64,000 nt of DNA from Alkaliflexus imshenetskii DSM 15055 (lineage in GTDB: Bacteria; Bacteroidota; Bacteroidia; Bacteroidales; Marinilabiliaceae): the NCBI RefSeq assembly GCF_000517065.1, contig NZ_KI912105.1, forward strand, positions 2,242,820-2,306,819, written 5' to 3'. Below the pieces are notes generated by a model. It worked only from the letters and a program-made list of their open reading frames with translations. It was not told where the DNA came from and made no database searches. The position numbers and the translations under genes were made by a program. Positions within the stretch are counted from its first letter, which is position 1. Each line of letters begins with the position of its first letter. Shown piece by piece: positions 16,495 to 23,920 of the stretch.

Positions 16495-17895
16495 ATGATA
16501 ACAACTAAAGTAAGCCTTCGCGAAAAAATTGGCTATGGATTTGGTGATGCCGCCTCCTCCATGTTTTGGAAAATTTTCACCTTCTATCTGGCTATATTTT
16601 ATACAGATGTATTTGGAATTCCTGCCGCAGCAGCCGGAACCATGTTTTTGGTGACGCGTATTTGGGACACTGCCAACGACCCGATAATGGGAATCATTGG
16701 CGACCGTACCAATACACGCTGGGGTAAATTCCGTCCCTATTTGCTCTGGATTTCATTCCCTTTCGCGATAATTGGGGTCTTATTATTCACCACCCCAAAC
16801 CTCGATCTCACAGGTAAGATTGTGTATGCTTATATATCATATACTTTAATGATGATGGCCTACACTGCCATCAACGTACCCTATGCAAGTTTGCTGGGTG
16901 TGATGACGGCAAACTCCAATGAGCGCACCAGTTTTGCATCTTACCGTATGATTTTTGCCTTTGCCGGTAGCTTGTTGGTTGTGGCAATTTTTCAACCGCT
17001 TGTGGATGTGTTTGGCAAAGCAGTGCCAACAACTACTGCTTACCAGCTTACCATGGTGGTTATAGGAACCATTGTGATTGGATTTTTCATGTTAACTTTT
17101 TCATGGACCCGAGAGCGTATTACCCCTCCGCGCGACCAGAAGAATAATTTGAAGGAAGATTTTAAGAATCTTATGGCCAATGGCCCCTGGTTTATCTTGC
17201 TTGGCGCCGGTGTAATGACACTCATTTTTAATTCGGTACGCGATGGCGTGGCAATTTATTATTTTAAGTATTATATCAGCGACGACATTGCACGTGAATC
17301 AGCAGTTATGTTGTCCAAAATGACCTTTGCTTACAGTACATTCTATCTTTTTTTGGGACAGGCTACAAACATGATTGGTGTAATAATGGCAAAACCGGTT
17401 TCGGCCATTATCGGAAAACGACGCACATTTATCTTTGCCATGTTTATAGCTGCGGTACTTAGCATGTTTTTTCTCTTCTTAACCCGTGACAGTTTATTCC
17501 TGGTATTTACCCTTCAGGCACTAATAAGCTTTTGTGCAGGTATCATTTTCCCATTACTTTGGTCTATGTATGCCGATACGGCTGACTTTTCTCAGTGGAA
17601 AACCGGACGTAGAGCCACCGGGCTGGTTTTTTCAGCATCCAGTATGTCGCAAAAGCTGGGGTGGACATTGGGAGGCTCTATTACCTTGTGGTTGTTGGCC
17701 ATCTATGGTTTTCAGGCCAACGAGGTACAGTCTGCCGAAACCATCCGTGGCGTTAAATATATGATGAGTATCATTCCTGGCGTTGCCGCACTCCTTTCAG
17801 GTGTCTTTATGATTTTTTACAAACTTAGTGATGCAAAAATGACTAAGATCATCGAAGATCTGGACCAAATTCGTGAATCCGAAGGTGAGGCATAG
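16495..17895 (+). CDS. GPH-family sugar:cation symporter (probable mannobiose importer)
   Basis: This 466-residue protein has about twelve membrane segments. It carries glycoside-pentoside-hexuronide (MelB-like) signatures: KIGYGFGDAASSMFWKIFTF at the N-terminus, RIWDTANDPIMGIIGDRTNT, then RWGKFRPYLLW, NVPYASLLGVM, and the C-terminal DFSQWKTGRRATGLVFSAS. Members import disaccharides across the inner membrane with Na+ or H+. As the last gene of the mannan operon it is the best candidate for mannobiose or manno-oligosaccharide uptake to feed the cytoplasmic epimerase and phosphorylase. It begins 97 nt after the epimerase stop and a strong terminator follows at 18024. The substrate is inferred from context. 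Confidence 0.88.
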   Translation: MITTKVSLREKIGYGFGDAASSMFWKIFTFYLAIFYTDVFGIPAAAAGTMFLVTRIWDTANDPIMGIIGDRTNTRWGKFRPYLLWISFPFAIIGVLLFTTPNLDLTGKIVYAYISYTLMMMAYTAINVPYASLLGVMTANSNERTSFASYRMIFAFAGSLLVVAIFQPLVDVFGKAVPTTTAYQLTMVVIGTIVIGFFMLTFSWTRERITPPRDQKNNLKEDFKNLMANGPWFILLGAGVMTLIFNSVRDGVAIYYFKYYISDDIARESAVMLSKMTFAYSTFYLFLGQATNMIGVIMAKPVSAIIGKRRTFIFAMFIAAVLSMFFLFLTRDSLFLVFTLQALISFCAGIIFPLLWSMYADTADFSQWKTGRRATGLVFSASSMSQKLGWTLGGSITLWLLAIYGFQANEVQSAETIRGVKYMMSIIPGVAALLSGVFMIFYKLSDAKMTKIIEDLDQIRESEGEA

Positions 17896-18023
17896 CCGTC
17901 TGTTTGTTTTTCTTTTGGTTTTTTCGCTCTTTTTTTGAAAAAATGCTTTGGGTTTGTTAATTTTTGTCTATGTTTGCATGTGAAAGTCAACAGCCTTTCC
18001 CATAGAATCAGCTAATTTTATAC

Positions 18024-18056
18024 AAAAAGGTCCTCCCCGGACCTTTTTGTTTTTTC
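18024..18056 (+). terminator. Rho-independent terminator of the mannan operon
   Basis: A perfect 10-bp stem, AAAAAGGTCC (18024-18033) with GGACCTTTTT (18039-18048), has a 5-nt loop and a following T-run to 18055. It lies 128 nt after the GPH symporter stop. Confidence 0.85.
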
Positions 18057-18090
18057 CGCCCTTTGTATCAAGGGGTCCCAAAAAAAACGT

Positions 18091-18098
18091 TATTTTTG
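18091..18098 (+). promoter_or_regulatory. Candidate -7 promoter element for tRNA-Val
   Basis: TATTTTTG is an exact TAnnTTTG match ending 13 nt before the tRNA. A TTTG lies at 18062-18065 with a 25-nt spacer, longer than normal, so the -33 element is uncertain. Confidence 0.4.
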
Positions 18099-18111
18099 CG
18101 CTTACAAAAAT

Positions 18112-18186
18112 GGGTTGTTAGCTCAGTTGGTTTAGAGCATTACCTTGACAGGGTAGGGGTCACTGGTTCGAATCCAGTACAACCCA
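18112..18186 (+). tRNA. tRNA-Val (anticodon GAC)
   Basis: The 75-nt cloverleaf is complete. The acceptor stem is GGGTTGT (18112-18118) with ACAACCC (18179-18185), followed by discriminator A. The D-stem is GCTC/GAGC. The anticodon stem TTACC/GGTAG encloses the loop TTGACAG, giving anticodon GAC, which reads valine codons GUC and GUU. The T-arm is CTGG-TTCGAAT-CCAG. The 3' CCA is not encoded and must be added after transcription. Confidence 0.95.
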
Positions 18187-18196
18187 CACATTTTTT

Positions 18197-18228
18197 AAGT
18201 CTGAACATCTCTTTGTTTGGACTTTTTT
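18197..18228 (+). terminator. Terminator of the tRNA-Val transcript
   Basis: AAGTCTGAACA (18197-18207) pairs with TGTTTGGACTT (18214-18224) over 11 bp including two G-T pairs, with a 6-nt loop and a T-run following. It starts 10 nt after the tRNA. Confidence 0.75.
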
Positions 18229-18390
18229 GTTTGGCTATTTCACATCTTCCTTCTTCCGAAGTCATATCCAGCACCATATCACCTGATCTGGAAAAATGGA
18301 TTCGCCGCTGTCAATTCTATCTCAATCGGCCAATATTACTTCCTTCTCAGTCACTGTTTAAATTTAGTTTAGTATAGCATGAAACAGACG

Positions 18391-18503
18391 CTAAGACTTT
18401 TAGTTGTTAGACAGATAGAGTAGTTGAGAAACATAATTAGATTAATCTTGTTTTCGGTTCTATCTTGTCTATCAGTCTAAGCATCTTATCCCGCATTGCG
18501 CGG
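18391..18503. repeat. Imperfect inverted repeat with adjacent GC-rich hairpin
   Basis: The left arm (18391-18419, with AGACT, then TTAGACAGATAGA) and the right arm (18459-18483, with TCTATCTTGTCTATCAGTCT) are near reverse complements enclosing about 40 nt. It is directly followed by CCCGC-attg-CGCGGG. Compositionally it stands out from its surroundings and may be a dispersed non-coding repeat. Only one copy is visible in this window. Confidence 0.35.
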
Positions 18504-18624
18504 GACTTCGCTTTGCTCCGTATCTAAATATCTTATAATCTTTAAAGCAGGTTTGATTCAATTGGTTAACATTTTATTAAAGAACGCATAACTACCGTTT
18601 AATACTCACTTAACATTCCTGCTC

Positions 18625-18632
18625 TACTTTTG
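18625..18632 (+). promoter_or_regulatory. Candidate -7 promoter element for the 18693 gene
   Basis: TACTTTTG is an exact TAnnTTTG match 60 nt before the ATG. Only a weak T-rich -33 region (GTTTAA near 18598-18603) precedes it. Confidence 0.4.
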
Positions 18633-18692
18633 CTCATGTAATTAATGCTTAAAAAGCACCCTGTTTTGATTAACTCATTAAAGTCTTAAAAT

Positions 18693-19052
18693 ATGAAAGC
18701 AAAAGCAACACTCCTTATGTTCCTGTTGATGGTTGGTATCTCAGTATACGCAACCGATGGACAACCTGCTGAACCTGCATCAGCACCAATGATTAACACA
18801 TCATTGTCGGGTGTGGTAATGGATAAATGTACTGGTGAAGCACTTACAGGTGTTGAAATACGCGTAGATGGTACAGAACTAAGAGCCTATACCGATTTTG
18901 ACGGTAAATTTGTGTTCGAAGGTCTTACTCCGGGTGAGTATAAAGTTTCTGCTAACCTTATTTCATATCGTAGCTCGCAAACCAATGCCATACGTATTAA
19001 AAACAACGAGCTACATGCATTAAATCTTGAATTGGAAACAGTGAACCAGTAG
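18693..19052 (+). CDS. Small secreted carboxypeptidase-regulatory-like (CarboxypepD_reg) domain protein
   Basis: This 119-residue protein has a signal peptide (MKAKATLLMFLLMVGISVYA). A short Pro/Ala-rich stretch is followed by one beta-sandwich domain: LSGVVMDKCTGEALTGVEIR, then TDFDGKFVFEGLTPGEYKVS and NLISYRSSQTNAIRI. This is the same fold found at the N-terminus of SusC-type receptors, here standing alone. Stand-alone members are exported, but their role is not defined; structural or ligand-binding functions at the cell envelope are possible. The gene has its own candidate promoter and a terminator at 19079, so it is monocistronic. Confidence 0.75.
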   Translation: MKAKATLLMFLLMVGISVYATDGQPAEPASAPMINTSLSGVVMDKCTGEALTGVEIRVDGTELRAYTDFDGKFVFEGLTPGEYKVSANLISYRSSQTNAIRIKNNELHALNLELETVNQ

Positions 19053-19078
19053 TTAGAATAGCTCTAAAAATCAGATAG

Positions 19079-19112
19079 AACCGTTGGCCAAGCATCGCCA
19101 ACGGTTTTTTTG
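19079..19112 (+). terminator. Rho-independent terminator
   Basis: A perfect 10-bp stem, AACCGTTGGC (19079-19088) with GCCAACGGTT (19097-19106), and a T-run. It lies 26 nt after the stop of the small CarboxypepD_reg gene. Confidence 0.88.
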
Positions 19113-19282
19113 TTGCCCTGTGGTGAACGCAATTAATTGGAAAAGTCTAACCTCTGCGTTATATTTACGTATATGTAACCACACACAGGAATTGTTTCAT
19201 TGGGAGGCTTTTTTGATATTACCTGATTTGCTGTTTCCCGGCAGCGTAATCAGGTGGATTGATAACCACAAAACTAAAAGCC

Positions 19283-19741
19283 ATGAAAACGTTGCAATTC
19301 ACACTCATTTTCTTCTTCTCTGTTATCGTGTTAAACGCTCAACTCCTTGAGAAAGAGGATGGCAGATATTACGACCACCGTAACAATCTTTATACAGGAA
19401 CCTATATTGAATATTATCCATCCGGAACTGTTCGCATCGAAATGCAGGTGGTTAATGGTCTTAAGGAAGGCGTTACCACACTCTATTTTGAGAATGGGCG
19501 CAAGAAGGAAGTTCGTTCATTTAAGGACAACCAAATGGATGGCATCTGGACCACATGGAATGAAGACGGTGTTAAGATTGGGGAGGCATCGTACAAACTT
19601 GGTCTCAAGCACGGTCGCTGGGGAATATGGGACGAAAACGGTATCCACAGATACGACATGCATTACACAGATGGGAAGAAGACCGGTGTATGGACCATTC
19701 GCGATGCCAACGGAAAAGTAACCGAGCAAAAGGAGTTTTAG
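19283..19741 (+). CDS. Secreted MORN-repeat (YwqK-like) protein
   Basis: With the ATG at 19283 this is a 152-residue protein with a signal peptide (MKTLQFTLIFFFSVIVLNA). The rest is a series of about five MORN-like repeats of 20-24 residues: YTGTYIEYYPSGTVRIEM, KEGVTTLYFENGRKKEV, MDGIWTTWNEDGVKIGEASY, KHGRWGIWDENGIHRYDM and KTGVWTIRDANGKVTEQ. Repeats of this type form extended beta-hairpin arrays. Relatives are often labelled YwqK antitoxin, but export makes an antitoxin role unlikely here. It is a single gene with a following terminator; the function is unknown. Confidence 0.75.
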   Translation: MKTLQFTLIFFFSVIVLNAQLLEKEDGRYYDHRNNLYTGTYIEYYPSGTVRIEMQVVNGLKEGVTTLYFENGRKKEVRSFKDNQMDGIWTTWNEDGVKIGEASYKLGLKHGRWGIWDENGIHRYDMHYTDGKKTGVWTIRDANGKVTEQKEF

Positions 19742-19765
19742 GTCTTTTTTATTGTTTGAGGATCT

Positions 19766-19804
19766 GGGCTGTGTTAACAATATATTAACACAGCCCTTTT
19801 TTTG
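19766..19804 (+). terminator. Rho-independent terminator
   Basis: A perfect 12-bp stem, GGGCTGTGTTAA (19766-19777) with TTAACACAGCCC (19785-19796), a 7-nt loop and a T-run. It lies 24 nt after the MORN-protein stop. Confidence 0.9.
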
Positions 19805-20031
19805 TGCGCCAATGTTCATATCCGCCTTGAATAAGGCTTTTCAGCGTACTTTTTATTTAAACTGGCTTTAAATAGCAACACCCTGTTCTCAAGGCCGATT
19901 CTCTTTTCTTATCTTTAAAACAATCTCAATCAGCAAATAGCAGTTTTTATCTGCCAATTGATTTTTTTTTGATGTTTGTTGATGGAGCAATCGGAATTAT
20001 GAGCCTAGGTTAAAGATTAAATCACACCATA

Positions 20032-20952
20032 ATGAAAAGACGAGAATTTGTTACAAAAAGTATTGGCGTAGGTCTTGTTGGCGCATTAACGCCAGTGTTT
20101 GGAGGTCTTGACACCTTGGCGTCGCAGCCGGCTCCGGCAAGCGGCTCTTTTGACCTGGCTGCTGTACGTGGCGGTGAACCTGCCCAAATGTTTGATCAGG
20201 CTATGGAAGCACTGGGAGGTTTTAAGCAGTTTATTAAACCCGGACAGCGGGTGCTTATCAAACCCAATATAGGTTGGGATGCAGGGCCTGAACGCGCTGC
20301 CAATACCAATCCCGATTTGGTAGGCCACATGGTTAAGGCTTCATTTGAGGCTGGTGCCTCCGATGTATTTGTGTTTGACCATACCTGCGACCAGTGGGAT
20401 CGATGCTACAGAAACAGCCTCATCGAAGCTGCAGTACGAAACAATGGAGGTACCATTGTTCCCGGTAACAACGAACGTAATTACCGTGAAGTTTCCATAC
20501 CGGGTGCCCGCATCTTAAAAACAACCAAAGTACACGAACTCCTTCTTAGCACCGATGTGTTTATTAATGTGCCGGTATTGAAACACCACAGCTCAACTAC
20601 GGTATCTCTGGCCATTAAAAATCTCATGGGCGTAGTATGGGATAGGCGGTTTTATCATGGAAACAATCTGAATCAATGTATTGCTGATTTCCTTGCCTAT
20701 CGCAAGCCGGATCTAAATATCATAGATGGATACCGCATGATGACGCGAAATGGACCACGTGGCGTATCGGTGGCCGATGTGGCTGACCTGAAGGCTTTGG
20801 TAGCCGGTCGTGACATTGTAGCGGTGGATGCAGCAGCCACTCTCATGTTTGGCGCACAGCCGGGCGATATAGGGCATTTACGCCTTGCCGAGGAGATGGG
20901 ATTTGGAACCTTGAATCTGGAAAGTCTTTCTATTAAACGAATCAGAATATAA
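20032..20952 (+). CDS. DUF362 domain protein with Tat-like signal
   Basis: This 306-residue protein has an N-terminus resembling a twin-arginine signal (MKRREFVTKSIGVGLVGALT), so it is probably exported folded. The DUF362 domain follows: GQRVLIKPNIGWDAGPERAA, ANTNPDLVGHMVKASFEAGA, VFVFDHTCDQWDRCYRNS, FINVPVLKHHSSTTVSLAIK and the C-terminal KALVAGRDIVAVDAAATLMF. DUF362 proteins are often found beside ferredoxin-type iron-sulfur proteins, and here the next gene (14 nt away) is a membrane polyferredoxin. This member lacks the ferredoxin domain that some relatives carry at the C-terminus. A redox or cofactor-related role with the downstream protein is likely, but the reaction is unknown. Confidence 0.78.
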   Translation: MKRREFVTKSIGVGLVGALTPVFGGLDTLASQPAPASGSFDLAAVRGGEPAQMFDQAMEALGGFKQFIKPGQRVLIKPNIGWDAGPERAANTNPDLVGHMVKASFEAGASDVFVFDHTCDQWDRCYRNSLIEAAVRNNGGTIVPGNNERNYREVSIPGARILKTTKVHELLLSTDVFINVPVLKHHSSTTVSLAIKNLMGVVWDRRFYHGNNLNQCIADFLAYRKPDLNIIDGYRMMTRNGPRGVSVADVADLKALVAGRDIVAVDAAATLMFGAQPGDIGHLRLAEEMGFGTLNLESLSIKRIRI

Positions 20953-20965
20953 GACTCAATAAATA

Positions 20966-22555
20966 ATGACGCTTTTTGCTACGCTAAAAAAAGCCAGGGT
21001 CACGCTCGGAATCATCTTTTTCCTGCTCACTTTGGCTCTCTTCATCGATCTGTACGAGAAATTCCTTCCCCAACGTTTTGGGCAAATACTCTATTTACAG
21101 TTCGTTCCTTCCGTGTTGCAGTTTATTCAGACATTTTCGCTGGTTACTGCCGGGGGCTTTATTTTTGTTCTACTATTAACTCTGCTTGTTGGGCGTCTGT
21201 ATTGCTCTACAATTTGCCCATTGGGAATTTTGCAGGATATTGTTACATGGATATCCAAGAAAGTCTCCCGGAAGAGGATTTTTCATAAGTACAAAAAGGC
21301 ACATCCCATTTGGCGATACTCGTTTCTTGGAGTGATGGTGGTTGCAATGGTGGGCGGCTTTGGTTTTGTGGTTGCCTGGCTTGATCCATACAGCATTGCC
21401 GGTCGGTTTTTTAGCTATTTAGCCGAACCTGTAGTCACGGCAGTTAACAATGCTGCTGCTACCTATCTGCAAGGGAAAGAAACATACGTTCTTCATCATG
21501 TGCCACTTTATCATGTGTCTTGGATTCCCTTATCAATTACCATTTCGCTATTTGTTTTTATTGTTGCACTGGCATGGCAGCATGGACGTTTTTTTTGCAA
21601 TGTGATTTGCCCCGTTGGAACATTTCTTGGGCTTACTTCACAGGTATCATTGTTAAAAGTAAAGTTCAACACTGCCAATTGCACCAAATGTGGCAAGTGT
21701 GCCGCAGTATGTAAAAGTGAGTGCATCAGTATAAAGCATCAATCTGTTGATGTCTCTAGATGTGTAGCATGTTTTAATTGTTTGCAGGTGTGCCCCGACG
21801 CGGCCCTCGATTTGGGAAGCATTAAGCCGGCAGTTCGCCCGGTAAATGAGCTTCAGGAGCGCGCTAAAGCTGATGGAAGCAACCGACGCAAGATGATTGT
21901 CACCGGAGTCGCTTTATTGGCAGGTACGCGTGTATATGCCCTGAAGAAGAACAAAATGGGCGAAAACAAACAGAATCTGACATTGAATAAGCGCGACTTC
22001 TTTCCATCTCCTCCAGGTTCGGGAAGTGTGCGACGTTTCAATAACCTATGTACAGCCTGTTCGTTATGCGTATCGGCATGTCCAACACATGTACTTCAAC
22101 CATCTATCACACAGTATGGGCTGGCCGGTTTTATGCAACCATTTATGGATTATGAAACAAGCTATTGTAATTTTGATTGTCATAAATGTGCGGATGTGTG
22201 CCCAACAGGCGCCATTCTGCCGCTGCCAATAGAGGAGAAGCAGCAAACCCAGCTGGGTAAAGCAGTCTTTTTGCTCGAGAATTGTGTGGTTCATACCGAT
22301 GGCACCGATTGTGGTGCATGCTCGGAGCACTGTCCCACCAAAGCTGTGGACATGGTGCCCTACCGCGATGGTCTTTTGATACCGGAGGTTAATCAGGATA
22401 TTTGTATTGGTTGTGGAGCCTGTGAATATCCCTGCCCTGTGTTGCCGCCTTTCCGAGCCATTTATGTGAACGGAAACGGAGTGCATAAACTTGCCGATAA
22501 ACCTGAAATTGGTGATCAGGTTGAGGTCGGTTTTGATGATGATTTCCCGTTCTAA
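20966..22555 (+). CDS. Membrane polyferredoxin: NapH-like module fused to a multi-cluster ferredoxin
   Basis: This 529-residue protein has two parts. Residues 1-235 are NapH/NosR-like: four to five membrane helices with two CxxxCP motifs (YCSTICPLGILQD and FFCNVICPVGTFLG). It then has an [4Fe-4S] pair (CTKCGKCAAVCKSEC, CVACFNCLQVCP), a Tat-like hydrophobic stretch in mid-protein (RRKMIVTGVALLAG), and a second region with at least four more cysteine groups (CTACSLCVSACP, CNFDCHKCADVCP, CGACSEHCP, CIGCGACEYPCP). It looks like NapH joined to a NapG-like ferredoxin. It should carry electrons between the quinone pool or membrane and a periplasmic acceptor, probably linked to the DUF362 protein just upstream. 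The acceptor is unknown. Confidence 0.82.
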   Translation: MTLFATLKKARVTLGIIFFLLTLALFIDLYEKFLPQRFGQILYLQFVPSVLQFIQTFSLVTAGGFIFVLLLTLLVGRLYCSTICPLGILQDIVTWISKKVSRKRIFHKYKKAHPIWRYSFLGVMVVAMVGGFGFVVAWLDPYSIAGRFFSYLAEPVVTAVNNAAATYLQGKETYVLHHVPLYHVSWIPLSITISLFVFIVALAWQHGRFFCNVICPVGTFLGLTSQVSLLKVKFNTANCTKCGKCAAVCKSECISIKHQSVDVSRCVACFNCLQVCPDAALDLGSIKPAVRPVNELQERAKADGSNRRKMIVTGVALLAGTRVYALKKNKMGENKQNLTLNKRDFFPSPPGSGSVRRFNNLCTACSLCVSACPTHVLQPSITQYGLAGFMQPFMDYETSYCNFDCHKCADVCPTGAILPLPIEEKQQTQLGKAVFLLENCVVHTDGTDCGACSEHCPTKAVDMVPYRDGLLIPEVNQDICIGCGACEYPCPVLPPFRAIYVNGNGVHKLADKPEIGDQVEVGFDDDFPF

Positions 22556-22586
22556 TCTTTGTTAACCAATATGTTGTAAAAAGAAT

Positions 22587-22626
22587 GAACCGCTCTGACA
22601 CCATTTTCAGAAGCGGTTCGTTTTTT
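22587..22626. terminator. Terminator between convergent genes
   Basis: GAACCGCT (22587-22594) pairs with AGCGGTTC (22612-22619), extended inward by CTGA/TCAG with one bulge, and is followed by six Ts. It serves the polyferredoxin gene. A-rich sequence on the other side may allow some use by the minus-strand gene. Confidence 0.75.
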
Positions 22627-22643
22627 ATATTCAATTGCAGAAT

Positions 22644-23126
22644 TTATGGTTTTCTTGATTCTGTTGATCTTTTTTTCAGCTTGCCTCCAAGTACGATACC
22701 TGCAGCTACCAGTACAAGATTCTTAATGATGTATTGCCCTTCAAGTGTTGGGGCATAGGGTATGCGGGTAAATACTTCGTTGGGAAAGAGAAATACCGGC
22801 GCAAATGTGCCTGCCATTTGCAGGAATAACAATAGCAGTGTTTCTCTCATGAACTTCCCGGTTATCAGCCCTATGCCAATCAATACTTCCCAGAACGCCA
22901 ATCCATTGATGATGAATACATCGGGGATAAGCTCAAAAGTCATTAAGGTGATGGTACGTGTTGCCAGTTCCTGCGCCGGGCTTAAACCGGGTATAAATTT
23001 CAAGAACCCAAACCAAAAAAATATTATCCCAATGGATATACGCAGTAGCAAATATCCATTTCGCGACATCCAGCCTGTTACTATCGGGTCTACCTTATGA
23101 AACCATTCGCCTCTGAATATGCTCAT
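22644..23126 (-). CDS. DoxX-like small membrane protein
   Basis: This 160-residue protein has four predicted membrane helices: LLLRISIGIIFFWFGFLKFI, then FIINGLAFWEVLIGIGLITG, LLLLFLQMAGTFAPVFLF and YIIKNLVLVAAGIVLGG. The pattern of the first helix (R-I-x-x-G-I-I-F-x-x-x-G-x-x-K-F) and the E in the second are typical of the DoxX/DoxD family or the related YkgB/DUF417 group. These are small quinone-associated or stress-related membrane proteins of mostly unclear function. It is the downstream member of a possible two-gene unit with the orphan lipoprotein at 23230, separated by 103 nt. Confidence 0.6.
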   Translation of the reverse strand: MSIFRGEWFHKVDPIVTGWMSRNGYLLLRISIGIIFFWFGFLKFIPGLSPAQELATRTITLMTFELIPDVFIINGLAFWEVLIGIGLITGKFMRETLLLLFLQMAGTFAPVFLFPNEVFTRIPYAPTLEGQYIIKNLVLVAAGIVLGGKLKKRSTESRKP

Positions 23127-23229
23127 ATCTTTAAATGTTATTGGTTTATTAGAGAAACGCCAAAAACATGATATGGTTCATATATGAAGAAAATTTTCTG
23201 TATTTTTAATAAATGGTTGTCCCTTCCGT

Positions 23230-23781
23230 TTAGTCAGCAATATATACCCATTCATTAATGTTTGGGTCATATTGGGTTCGGGCATCAGGCCATTCAATAT
23301 ACGCTTTGTTGCCTTGAAATTTATCTATTTGGCCGGTCGCAATCATTTCACTAAACAGTTCAAGCCCTTTGGTTTTAAGCTCCTTTTCAGGAAGAATTGG
23401 CGTGTTAAACACTTCCATGAAGTTGGTTAGGCGGGCATCGCCCTCTTTTTCAAACCAACCACCTACACCGCGTTTTACATGTCCTTCATGATTCCTGGCA
23501 GGACGCAGAATGTAATAATAATGACGATCTCCATCGTTATGATAGTAAATTAGTTCAAATCTTTTGGCGAGATTCTCAAAATGTAACCTGTGCTCCGGAT
23601 TGAATCGGTCCTCGCGCAAAACACCCCGCGGTCTTTTGCCCAGAAACGTGGCGAGTTCAGTCATGATTGAATCGCTTGATTCATGAGCCATCAAAACCGA
23701 TGGACTATACTGGTTTGTGTTGCAGGCTGTAAATGAAATGGTTAATAGAATAATGAGTATATAGCCAGATAATTGTTTCAT
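23230..23781 (-). CDS. Hypothetical lipoprotein
   Basis: From the ATG at 23781 this is 183 residues with a lipoprotein signal peptide (MKQLSGYILIILLTISFTAC, Cys20 acylated). A longer frame to 23853 would run into the terminator hairpin and destroy the signal peptide, so the shorter start is chosen. The mature part contains ELATFLGKRPRGVLREDRFN, RFELIYYHNDGDRHYYYILR and KRGVGGWFEKEGDARLTNFM. No family is recognised. The high Tyr and charged content suggests a compact soluble envelope domain. The last 40 residues (NKAYIEWPDARTQYDPNINE) contain nothing catalytic that can be pointed to. Confidence 0.6.
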   Translation of the reverse strand: MKQLSGYILIILLTISFTACNTNQYSPSVLMAHESSDSIMTELATFLGKRPRGVLREDRFNPEHRLHFENLAKRFELIYYHNDGDRHYYYILRPARNHEGHVKRGVGGWFEKEGDARLTNFMEVFNTPILPEKELKTKGLELFSEMIATGQIDKFQGNKAYIEWPDARTQYDPNINEWVYIAD

Positions 23782-23844
23782 GTGTTTTGTGGTTACATTC
23801 AAAATGTGATTGCCTATAATGAAAGGGCGGGGATTAAAGTAAAT

Positions 23845-23882
23845 ATCAGCCACAGCGCTCTGCAGCAGAGTCTGTGGCTGAT
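23845..23882 (-). terminator. Strong hairpin terminator of the beta-helix lipoprotein gene
   Basis: An 11-bp outer stem, ATCAGCCACAG (23845-23855) with CTGTGGCTGAT (23872-23882), encloses an inner 5-bp stem CTCTG/CAGAG. It starts 38 nt past the stop of the minus-strand gene. The T-run on that strand is broken (TTTACTTT), so termination may be partial. Confidence 0.6.
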
Positions 23883-23920
23883 GTATTATAGATTATATCT
23901 GTAAATACAGGCTGATATCA

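Larger units (their letters stand above)
18187..18692 (+). other. 506-nt intergenic region: tRNA terminator, palindromic element, promoter
   Basis: There is no credible gene. It contains an 11-bp terminator hairpin just after the tRNA (18197-18228), an imperfect inverted repeat with arms at 18391-18419 and 18459-18483, a GC-rich hairpin CCCGC...GCGGG near 18490-18503 in otherwise AT-rich DNA, and a TACTTTTG -7 element at 18625-18632 serving the next gene. Confidence 0.5.

Noticed and set aside
18112-18600. Integration site or genomic island at tRNA-Val
   Set aside because: No integrase, no repeated 3' tRNA end and no foreign gene block were seen downstream.
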